Source: CAZDDI01 sp964504195
GTDB taxonomy: Bacteria > Chloroflexota > Anaerolineae > B4-G1 > SLSP01
DNA: 26,401 nt
Assembly (NCBI GenBank): GCA_964504195.1
Contig: CAZDDI010000061.1
Coordinates: 1 to 26,401 of the forward strand
Direction of reading: 5' to 3'
Part shown: positions 12,855 through 19,955 of the stretch, in pieces
Position numbering within the stretch: position 1 is the first letter of the stretch
How the letters are laid out: the number at the start of each line of letters is the position of its first letter
The notes under the pieces: generated by a model
Database searches by the model: none
Told to the model about the DNA's origin: nothing
Seen by the model: the letters and a program-made list of their open reading frames with translations, nothing else
Translations under genes and position numbers: made by a program

Positions 12855-15614
12855 ACGCAACGGCGTAACAAACAAAAAAACTGCTATCAGCATCAAAGCG
12901 CCAGCCAGCAGCGCAATGCCGCCCGCCCAATGCTCATGGGTTGCCAGCTGATAGTAAGCCCCTGCGCCTGCCTGGCGTATCAGCAGCATCAATAACGCGT
13001 AACCACAGCTTCCAGCAATACCGCACCACAACCCCAATCTCACAGCCGACACTGGATTGCAAGCCCGCTTGTGCGCCCAAAATCCACCGCCCAACACACA
13101 GAGCAACACGCCACACCCTCCCCAAACCCATAACGCCACCCGTTGTGGGGCAGGCAAGTGTAACGGCTCCGGCAACATCTGCTCCTTAGGGGGTGGCTCT
13201 GGGTCGGGTGTAGGTACTGGAACGGGTGGCGTAGGCGTCGCAGTAGGCATGATAGTAACCAATGGCCCAGACTGATCCTCGCGGACGGTCAACTGTATGT
13301 GAAACGAAGCCAAGGCAGGCTCAGCCAGCACGGTAAAATCCAACTGCCCCACTCGATCCAGCGTCACCGATGTCATTGCCACACCCTCGCGCACCTCCGC
13401 CGCAATACGCTGCTCAATACCTTCCTGTAAATACGAAAGGATGAACTGTGCAGGGGTGCCATCTGGCACGGGATAGCCGTTACGATCGAGGATAACGCCG
13501 GTACGCAAGTAAACCACATCGTCCTTACGAATATGGTCAGCGTCCAAAGGATTGCCCTCAATATCTACCAGGCTAAGGGTAATGATCTGATTGGAATCAG
13601 GCGTGGTCTGAACAATGAGATCATAGTTGATGGCCGGAATATTGACCGGCGACGCACCACTTGCAACTATATCTCGGAATAGCGCACGCACGGCTACTTC
13701 GACAAAAGCATTGCGTGGACTATAGAGCGCGTAGTAAACATCCACCTTACTAATCTCAGTACTATCAAGGTCGTAAGGTGTGCCAAAGGCCAACACAACA
13801 ATTTGCCCACTTGCCAGGCCGGTACGCTGCGCCAAAAAGTTTTTGAGCGCCCCGGAAACTGGATCGCGGGTATCCAAACCCGTCGTTGCAAACACAATCC
13901 AGCGTGCTTGTTCTAACGCTACGAGTACGGGAATTGCCGGAGAATCAGGCGCAAACGGCGGCTCAGCTGCCAGCGCAGACGCGAGGTCTTCAAACGTGAA
14001 TACTTGAATTGATCCCTGACGAATTTGACCGGTGCCTTCTGGCCCATACAAACGCAGCATCGCCTGTGAAACAGCCTCCTTCGAGAGGGCCTCCATCGTT
14101 ACCGCACCTGCTACCAAGGTAACAGGATGCTCTTGTGTGAATACCACAATCCGCTCTCCAGCCTGGGGCGCAGTCGGCAGCAAATCATCAGAAAAAGGCG
14201 CCAGCCGCGTAATCGCCCGGGTCGCAACTTGCGCGGTCAACCCACGCGCCAAACCTAACTCAGTTAACGCAACATCGGCCTCAACCAACACCTGATTGAG
14301 GGTCAGATTAGGATAGAGACGCAATTTGAGGCTCAAAATTCGCACCAGAGCAGTATCTACCTGCTCCTGAAAGCTAGGATCATCCTCATAACGTAATACA
14401 AGATACTCCAACACATCGCGGATATTGGCAAAATGCGCATCCCAATCCGCATTATCGGTAGCAAAGTTATCCAATATCAGCAAGTCGTTCCCTGCTGTAA
14501 GCGCATCCTGCACCACGCGCCGTCCACTAAACGAGCTACCGCGCGGATCATAGAGCCGATGCACCGAAGCTAACCCCAGATTGTCCGAAATCAACACCCC
14601 GCCAGCATCTCGCCAAGGGCGCACATCAGCTAACGCCAACTGCAACGCAGCGGCATCTAAACTGATGGGACGGGTTGCAGCGCGAAGATTATCCTGAAAA
14701 CCCCGATAACGAATGTGTGTCACTAAAAACCCGTCAGCTATCGTTTCCAATCTTGGATCATCGGAGGCAACCGCATAGAAGGGCGCTAATTCGATTTGCT
14801 TGAGCTGCCCCAGGGGTTTTTGGATGGTAGGGATTTCTTCTTGCAAGAGCCGATCGGCACTGCCCAAGCCAGGAAAATGCCGCGGCACCACAGCCAGACG
14901 GCCATGGCTTCCCTGATGCAAGCCCTGAATATATGCCTGACCCAGTTCGCCTACCCAGAAGGGATCCCCGCCGAAGGAACGTATCCCCAAGTCAGCGGCA
15001 TTGCCGGGATTAGGGCGATGTAACACGTCCAGGTCTGGGCCTAAGAAGAGATTGACCCCTAAAGCTGCTAGTTCACGGCCAACAGCCTGCCCGGCAGATT
15101 CAGAGAGGGGTACGCTCCAAGTAGCTCCCAAGGAAAGGGGTGTGGGTTGTGGAGTGGTTCCAGCAATCAAAGCCGTGATAGGCAATCCAGAGACTTCCGC
15201 CTCCACTGCAACAAACAAAGGAACGTGCAATAGCGGAGAAGGTGCTAAGTCATCTTCTAAGGGGCTTGAAAGCCATTGCTGCGAAGCTGTCCAAGCCGCC
15301 TGTTGCAATTGATTAACCGTGACAATCAGTTCCGCCGGATCAGCGACGCCTTCCGCCCCAAAATTGCCGTTGCGGGGCGAGAGAAGCACCCCACCCAGGG
15401 CATAGTCGCGGATCAACGCGGCAATTTCAGATTCTGCGCCCACATCCACGTCGGGGAAAGAAACCAACAGCAATTGGCCCACCTTCATCCGGGTGGGCAT
15501 AGCTGCCATCAATTGTTGCACGGGATCGCCGCCCTGCTGTGCGTGTACCGGGGGGACCAGCATCCACAACACCAGCAAAGCCGCCAGGCCCCGCCACCAA
15601 ACACGAGACCGCAT
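12837..15614 (-). CDS. Exported GH3-like (NagZ-related) protein with degenerate active site and C-terminal membrane segments
   Basis: A 925-aa protein. A signal peptide (about 1-25, ending PPVHAQQ) is followed by a glycoside hydrolase family 3 barrel resembling beta-N-acetylhexosaminidases: MKVGQLLLVSFP, GVLLSPRNGN, ELAALGVNLFLGPDLDV and IRSFGGDP are recognisable. The nucleophile is kept (Asp344 in LISDNLG). The NagZ loop K-H-F-P-G-H-G...D-S-H is altered to R-H-F-P-G-L-G-S-A-D-R (His246), losing the Asp-His acid/base pair. The D-Q-E-G-G-like motif is VEAEVSG. A GH3 C-terminal-like domain, a beta-rich region (about 700-820), a Pro/Thr linker and three membrane segments follow. ATG 15614 has GGAGG 7 nt upstream; the longer start at 15695 lies upstream of the promoter. 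It may be a peptidoglycan-binding or altered-specificity hydrolase. Confidence 0.8.
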   Translation of the reverse strand: MRSRVWWRGLAALLVLWMLVPPVHAQQGGDPVQQLMAAMPTRMKVGQLLLVSFPDVDVGAESEIAALIRDYALGGVLLSPRNGNFGAEGVADPAELIVTVNQLQQAAWTASQQWLSSPLEDDLAPSPLLHVPLFVAVEAEVSGLPITALIAGTTPQPTPLSLGATWSVPLSESAGQAVGRELAALGVNLFLGPDLDVLHRPNPGNAADLGIRSFGGDPFWVGELGQAYIQGLHQGSHGRLAVVPRHFPGLGSADRLLQEEIPTIQKPLGQLKQIELAPFYAVASDDPRLETIADGFLVTHIRYRGFQDNLRAATRPISLDAAALQLALADVRPWRDAGGVLISDNLGLASVHRLYDPRGSSFSGRRVVQDALTAGNDLLILDNFATDNADWDAHFANIRDVLEYLVLRYEDDPSFQEQVDTALVRILSLKLRLYPNLTLNQVLVEADVALTELGLARGLTAQVATRAITRLAPFSDDLLPTAPQAGERIVVFTQEHPVTLVAGAVTMEALSKEAVSQAMLRLYGPEGTGQIRQGSIQVFTFEDLASALAAEPPFAPDSPAIPVLVALEQARWIVFATTGLDTRDPVSGALKNFLAQRTGLASGQIVVLAFGTPYDLDSTEISKVDVYYALYSPRNAFVEVAVRALFRDIVASGASPVNIPAINYDLIVQTTPDSNQIITLSLVDIEGNPLDADHIRKDDVVYLRTGVILDRNGYPVPDGTPAQFILSYLQEGIEQRIAAEVREGVAMTSVTLDRVGQLDFTVLAEPALASFHIQLTVREDQSGPLVTIMPTATPTPPVPVPTPDPEPPPKEQMLPEPLHLPAPQRVALWVWGGCGVLLCVLGGGFWAHKRACNPVSAVRLGLWCGIAGSCGYALLMLLIRQAGAGAYYQLATHEHWAGGIALLAGALMLIAVFLFVTPLRLGRQQ

Positions 15615-15632
15615 TGTTCGCCTCCACACCCC

Positions 15633-15660
15633 ATTGTAACCCAGAGCCAAAGTTAAGCAA
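15633..15660 (-). promoter_or_regulatory. Promoter for the GH3-like gene
   Basis: On the minus strand TTGCTT (15655-15660) and TACAAT (15633-15638) are 16 bp apart, giving a short leader with GGAGG before ATG 15614. This position supports the shorter start. Confidence 0.65.
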
Positions 15661-15703
15661 ATTGAAAAAGTCGCCAGGGCAACCGTTGGCCTCATATACC
15701 CGG

Positions 15704-15731
15704 TTGCTTGTTGTTGAAAGTAGGGTAAAAT
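15704..15731 (+). promoter_or_regulatory. Candidate promoter for the double-FHA gene
   Basis: TTGCTT at 15704-15709 and TAAAAT at 15726-15731 are 16 bp apart, with the same -35 sequence as the divergent GH3-like promoter 44 bp away. It would leave a leader of about 120 nt before ATG 15861, and no hairpin of note was found in that leader. Confidence 0.4.
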
Positions 15732-15860
15732 TTAGTTAGTATCTAGTGGGCAAGTCTGCTAAGACCTAGCGTTGATTTTAACAGTCTCAACCACCGCCAT
15801 TGCGAATTTCGGATAGATTCTTAAAGAAACAACTCACGGGGTCTTATTAGGGGTTACGAG

Positions 15861-16946
15861 ATGGCTTCACAAGTAAGCGAACTAGATTGTCGAGATTGTT
15901 CCCCGGAACAAATCGAAGCATGCATTCAACGTGCCCTACTTTCTCCGGGTGCTAAACGGGTATTGCGCGAAGCCCTTGCTGCGGGCACCGCCACTGAGAC
16001 AATGATGCGACAATTGCAAGCCTATTGTCAGCGCCTCGCAGCTACCCCCACCAAGCGCAAACAGGGGATATTATCCCGAATGAAACCCAGCCCCCCCCCC
16101 GCGAAATCCACAACCTCAGCGCGCGTGGAACTCCCCCCTGATTTGCATGAAGCCCCGACAATGGTGATGGATGCCCGCGCCATGCAAGCTTTTATCGCCG
16201 AAACGATAGCTCAACCCTCACCGGGCGAGACTCTGGCAGAATCTATGCTCCAAGAAGAACTCCCTAAGCCAACAACTGCCTGGATGTTACACGTTCACAA
16301 AACGGGACATCGCGTTGCAGTTCCCCACACTGGACGTCTCACTCTCGGCAGCCTTGATCCTTTCGGAAGAATTTTTCCCGACATAGACCTTTCTTATGAC
16401 GACCGGGAGCACCGTAGTGTGGCACTTGTTCACGCGAGCATTACAGGGCAAGATGATATGCATATTATAGAAGACTTTGGAAGTACGGCAGGTACGTCAC
16501 TCAACGGACAGCGCCTGCTCGCGCGGAACGCCTACCGGCTGGAAAGGGGCGACATCTTAGCTCTGGGACTGTGCGAGCTGGCTTATGAACCCGCACCATC
16601 CAGTTGGACTATCCCCGGCAAACACTACATCCTCTACGCGACACCCACCGGTCATGTTTTCGAACTATCCGAAAGAGAAGAACTCATCATTGGACGCTCC
16701 GATCCACGACTAGGATTTAAACCAGATGTAGACTTGAGTGCCGAAGGCGATACCGCCACGCTTGTCTCACGTCGCCATGCCGCATTACGTTACCACGGCG
16801 GGTTCATTGAAGTAGCAGACCTGGGCAGTACCAACAAAACACGCATCAACGGTGCGCTCCTGCCCCCAGGGGTTTGGGTTCCCCTACGACCTGGGCAACA
16901 CCTCTGGCTGGGCGGTTTCGGCTTGTCACTTGATACTCGCGATTAA
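15861..16946 (+). CDS. Double FHA-domain protein
   Basis: A 361-aa cytoplasmic protein. Residues 1-70 form a helical N-terminal part with Cys10-x-x-Cys13. A Pro-rich linker follows, encoded partly by a run of ten C (16091-16100). The first FHA domain (about 157-240) is degenerate: its usual Gly-Arg is Gly-Ser, although STAGTSLNG keeps part of the threonine-binding loop. The second (about 270-358) looks functional: I-I-G-R at 276-279, V-S-R-R-H-A, and G-S-T-N-K-T-R-I-N-G. FHA domains bind phosphothreonine, so it is a candidate substrate or adaptor of the kinase 3 kb upstream (inference). AGGGG precedes ATG 15861. It is 24 bp before the MFS gene, probably in one transcript. The C-run could be slippery and would frameshift out both FHA domains. 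Confidence 0.87.
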   Translation: MASQVSELDCRDCSPEQIEACIQRALLSPGAKRVLREALAAGTATETMMRQLQAYCQRLAATPTKRKQGILSRMKPSPPPAKSTTSARVELPPDLHEAPTMVMDARAMQAFIAETIAQPSPGETLAESMLQEELPKPTTAWMLHVHKTGHRVAVPHTGRLTLGSLDPFGRIFPDIDLSYDDREHRSVALVHASITGQDDMHIIEDFGSTAGTSLNGQRLLARNAYRLERGDILALGLCELAYEPAPSSWTIPGKHYILYATPTGHVFELSEREELIIGRSDPRLGFKPDVDLSAEGDTATLVSRRHAALRYHGGFIEVADLGSTNKTRINGALLPPGVWVPLRPGQHLWLGGFGLSLDTRD

Positions 16947-16970
16947 ACTGCATCAAGGCAACCGATAACT

Positions 16971-18230
16971 GTGAAAAACCACCCGTTACTCCTGACACTG
17001 CGCCACCTACGCGGGAATGCACGCGGCTGCGTGCTCACCGAGCCGTTGTGGGGTATCCCCTTCAACCTTTACGCACCCTACGCTTCCATCTATATGCTTG
17101 CCTTCGGGATGAATGACGCGCAAATTGGTTTGATTGCCAGCGTAGGAATGCTCTTCCAGGTGTTCTGGACGCTTCTGAGCGGTGCCATCACCGATAAGTT
17201 GGGGCGTAAGCGCACTACACTCATCTTCGACATCATTTCGTGGAGCGTACCGACCTTGATCTGGGCCGTAGCGCAGAACTACACCTACTTCCTGGTCGCC
17301 GCTATCGTCAATGCTGTTTGGCGTGTCACCCAAAACTCGTGGAACTGCCTGTTAGTGGAAGACACCGAACCCCACTTACTGGTAGACATCTACTCATGGA
17401 TTTACATCGCCGGACTACTATCAGCCTTTGTTGCGCCGGCAACCGGGCTATTCGTAGGACGATTTGGGCTGGTACCTACAGTGCGCGCCCTTTATCTCCT
17501 CGCCTTTGTGATGATGACGGCCAAATTCATCACCCTCAACGCGCTGGCAACCGAAACTCAGCAAGGGCGGGTGCGAATGCAAGAAACGCACAAGTTGCCC
17601 CTCTTCAGTATTCTGCAAGGTTCTGGCAGCGTACTGCGGATTATCCGGCACTCTCCGGCCACCCTCTACACAGCCGGATTAATGATCCTACTCAGTATCG
17701 TCAGCACGATTAGCGGTACATTTTGGTCAATTCTAGTAGTCGAAGAACTACAAATTTCCGCCACCTACATCGCCATCTATCCTTTTGTGCGCTCTATCAT
17801 GATGCTAATCTTTTTCTTCTTCATCATGCCCCGAGTGCGCTCTACGCACGTACACAAACCCATGATTTACGGGCTGTTGGGGCTGGTGGTTAGTTACATC
17901 ATCCTGATTTCCACACCACCGGGCAACTATCGCATTTTGTTCCTGGCAACGGCACTGGAAGGCTTCTCCGTGCCTGCGGCCTTCACTCTGTTTGACACAC
18001 TCACTGTCACCACAGTCAATGCCACCGAGCGGGCGCGTATCATGGCCTTGCTCAACCTCGCAGTGATTCTCTGCACCTCACCTTTCGGTTGGATTGCCGG
18101 ACAACTCTCGGCACTCGACCGACGCTACCCCTTCATGCTGATTATAGGTGGGCTGCTGCTTAGCGGCATGCTCACTTATTTGGCCGGCCGCGCAAGAGCG
18201 CACCCGGCCAACCCACCCTGCGATGCTTAG
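16971..18230 (+). CDS. Major facilitator superfamily transporter
   Basis: A 419-aa membrane protein with about twelve hydrophobic segments. The loop after the second segment holds the MFS motif A, GAITDKLGRKRT (residues 71-82), and the central loop (about 200-225) is charged and cytoplasmic. The N-terminus (TLRHLRGNARGCVLTEPLW) is hydrophilic and resembles MFS proteins of unknown substrate in Chloroflexota and Firmicutes. GTG 16971 is the start, with AAGG at 16955-16958. It follows the double-FHA gene by 24 bp and is convergent with the DUF1295 gene. No strong terminator lies in 18231-18295; only a weak stem around CTCAAAC...GGTTGAG is present. The substrate cannot be inferred. Confidence 0.85.
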   Translation: MKNHPLLLTLRHLRGNARGCVLTEPLWGIPFNLYAPYASIYMLAFGMNDAQIGLIASVGMLFQVFWTLLSGAITDKLGRKRTTLIFDIISWSVPTLIWAVAQNYTYFLVAAIVNAVWRVTQNSWNCLLVEDTEPHLLVDIYSWIYIAGLLSAFVAPATGLFVGRFGLVPTVRALYLLAFVMMTAKFITLNALATETQQGRVRMQETHKLPLFSILQGSGSVLRIIRHSPATLYTAGLMILLSIVSTISGTFWSILVVEELQISATYIAIYPFVRSIMMLIFFFFIMPRVRSTHVHKPMIYGLLGLVVSYIILISTPPGNYRILFLATALEGFSVPAAFTLFDTLTVTTVNATERARIMALLNLAVILCTSPFGWIAGQLSALDRRYPFMLIIGGLLLSGMLTYLAGRARAHPANPPCDA

Positions 18231-18295
18231 AAATGCACTGAAACACGGGCAACCCAAACTCTCAAACTAGGGTTGAGGGTTCCAACAACCTAAAA

Positions 18296-19162
18296 TCACA
18301 AACGGGGAATCAAAACCGGCGTACTCTTTTTATAAGTCTCGTAATCTGCCTGCCCACCCCATTTTTTATCTGCCTTTTCCTCAAGCAGCGGCACGCCGCT
18401 GACACGCGTAAGCAGAATGGTGACAAAAACAGGCGAAATCAGAGAGACCCACTGCCAACCTTGCAGAACGGGAAAAGCGATTACCGCTACGCCTACCCAG
18501 AGCAAGATCTCGCCAAAATAATTGGGATGGCGAGAACGCGACCACAAACCAGTCTGAATAAACTTGCCTTTATTGTCTGGATTGGCGCTAAAACGGCTTT
18601 TTTGCACATCGGCAAGTACTTCAATGACGAAGCCACACACCCACATCAGCAACCCCATCAGGGCGAACAGATCCAATGCCTTGCGGGTAGTAGTCGTGAT
18701 TGCAACCAACGCGGCAGCGGCAGTGAGCGTGACCCACAACCCCTGGGTCGTCCACACGACCAGGAAACGGATGAAAGAAGGTTTGAGGGCGTCGAAACGG
18801 TCGTCCTTGCCCGCTTTTTGAATGCGCCGGAACAGGAACGTCCCCAAACGAAGCGCCCAGATGATGACCAACGCTGCCAGGAGAATGGCCCGACTGTCCA
18901 CATGTGTGCTCAGCATCAGTGCGAACGTGGTCACAGAAATGTAGGTAAGGCTACCTGTCAGGTCGAAGAACTTTTCAGTCTGAAACCCATAGGCGGGGAT
19001 GAAAACCAGCCACTGGATTAGAAAAATCAATCCAACCGCCACGGCAAATACGGGCATACCCAATACTGTAGCACCGCCTTGACCACCCGCCCAAGCGATC
19101 AGCACACCAATCAAGATCAACACGGGAAACACGATAAACGCTTTACGATCAGTTAGTTGCAT
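18296..19162 (-). CDS. DUF1295 (steroid 5-alpha-reductase-like) membrane protein
   Basis: A 288-aa integral membrane protein with six or seven hydrophobic segments. The C-terminal half carries the family signature: FIQTGLWSRSRHPNYFGE (201-218), then a final membrane segment and LLEEKADKKWGGQADYETYKK (259-279). The R-H-P-N-Y motif is shared with steroid 5-alpha reductases and isoprenylcysteine carboxyl methyltransferases, where it helps bind the NADPH or SAM cofactor. Function in bacteria is not settled; a membrane lipid reductase is plausible. AGGAG is 8 nt before the ATG. It stands alone, convergent with the MFS gene and downstream of a tRNA on the same strand. Confidence 0.88.
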   Translation of the reverse strand: MQLTDRKAFIVFPVLILIGVLIAWAGGQGGATVLGMPVFAVAVGLIFLIQWLVFIPAYGFQTEKFFDLTGSLTYISVTTFALMLSTHVDSRAILLAALVIIWALRLGTFLFRRIQKAGKDDRFDALKPSFIRFLVVWTTQGLWVTLTAAAALVAITTTTRKALDLFALMGLLMWVCGFVIEVLADVQKSRFSANPDNKGKFIQTGLWSRSRHPNYFGEILLWVGVAVIAFPVLQGWQWVSLISPVFVTILLTRVSGVPLLEEKADKKWGGQADYETYKKSTPVLIPRL

Positions 19163-19255
19163 GATATTTTCTCCTGGTAGAAATCTTGGTACAGCGGACT
19201 AAAATCCATGAGGTGGGTTTTCATGTGCCATACAGAATCCCTCCACAATAAACGC

Positions 19256-19284
19256 AAACGGCCCAGCACATTGCCGGGCCGTTT
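19256..19284 (-). terminator. Hairpin terminator of tRNA-Arg
   Basis: A 13-bp stem, AAACGGCCCAGCA (19256-19268) with TGCCGGGCCGTTT (19272-19284), closes a three-base loop and includes one G-T pair. On the minus strand it begins three bases after the tRNA 3' end and is followed by GCGTTTATT. The T-run is short, so some read-through into the DUF1295 gene is possible. Confidence 0.75.
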
Positions 19285-19287
19285 ACA

Positions 19288-19360
19288 TACCCCTGCCGCG
19301 ACTTGAACGCGGGCCACCGGCTTCGGAGGCCGATGCTCTATCCAACTGAGCTACAGGGGC
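19288..19360 (-). tRNA. tRNA-Arg, anticodon CCG
   Basis: On the minus strand 73 nt fold as a cloverleaf: acceptor GCCCCTG/CAGGGGT (one G-T pair), D stem GCTC/GAGC, anticodon stem TCGGC/GCCGG with loop CTCCGAA, a four-base variable loop, and T stem CCGCG/CGCGG with loop TTCAAGT. The anticodon CCG reads CGG (Arg). The discriminator is A and CCA is not encoded. Confidence 0.97.
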
Positions 19361-19370
19361 GCACAGGGTC

Positions 19371-19398
19371 ATTTTACCATCAACCGCACTTTTGGCAA
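19371..19398 (-). promoter_or_regulatory. Promoter of tRNA-Arg
   Basis: On the minus strand TTGCCA (19393-19398) and TAAAAT (19371-19376) are 16 bp apart and the -10 ends 10 bases before the mature tRNA 5' end. Confidence 0.75.
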
Positions 19399-19548
19399 GG
19401 CATGTACAGCAAGACTATCGGATTTAGAAAACTTATCCCCTCACAATCCCTATTGCACTGCTAAAGTAGTGTTTTTAGGCTGCATTTCTGCAACAAAAGG
19501 GCAAAAGCGAAGCCCTAGCATGAACGGCCCTACAGCGGTCTACACTGA

Positions 19549-19955
19549 CTACTGGCCGCGCTCACCTTACTCCCGTTAGCAGCGGCCTGGCGCTATGCTA
19601 ACGACCAGCTCGCCACTGAGGCGAGCAGCTCACTACGTCACTAGTGCTATACCGCCTTCCTGCTGCTACCAGGGTTTTGGCCGAAAATGATTTGCGCGGG
19701 GCTATTGGGCTTGTGCAATGCCGGGTGGTATTCAATTCTCCAGGCCCGGCTTTATACCACCCAACCGGGGCGTAGCGGCCTGGCAGTGGCGGTCAACAAT
19801 CTGGGGAGCATTCTGGGAAACTTGATTCCATTGGGGCTAGGGATAGCAGCCGATGGGGATTACAACCAACACTCTGGCTCTTGCTGATTGGCCCTATTGC
19901 GCTGCTGGTAAGATTGCCGCGCAAAAATCATACGCGCACGGGCAACTTCACATAG
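19549..19955 (+). pseudogene. Remnant of an MFS permease gene (C-terminal part)
   Basis: The frame starting after the stop at 19546-19548 reads a membrane segment (LLAALTLLPLAAAWRY), meets a TAG at 19642-19644, then continues in the same frame with CYTAFLLLPGFWPKM, GLLGLCNAGWYSILQARLY and GLAVAVNNLGSILGNLIPLG, which fit the last helices of an MFS permease. Near 19852-19857 the frame shifts; the other frame continues GLQPTLWLLLIGPIALLVRLPR and stops at 19953-19955, inside the 3' end of the histidine kinase gene on the other strand. One stop, one frameshift and a missing N-terminal half mark it as a pseudogene. It is not closely similar to the intact MFS protein at 16971. The 188 bp between the tRNA and this remnant hold the tRNA promoter and nothing else recognised. 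Confidence 0.75.

Noticed and set aside
15615..15695. Longer GH3-like start at 15695
   Set aside because: It would start upstream of the promoter at 15633-15660 and lacks a ribosome site; ATG 15614 has GGAGG and a signal peptide.
19687..19887. A 66-aa independent small gene
   Set aside because: The sequence is the middle of a broken MFS permease with matching sequence before the upstream stop and after a frameshift.
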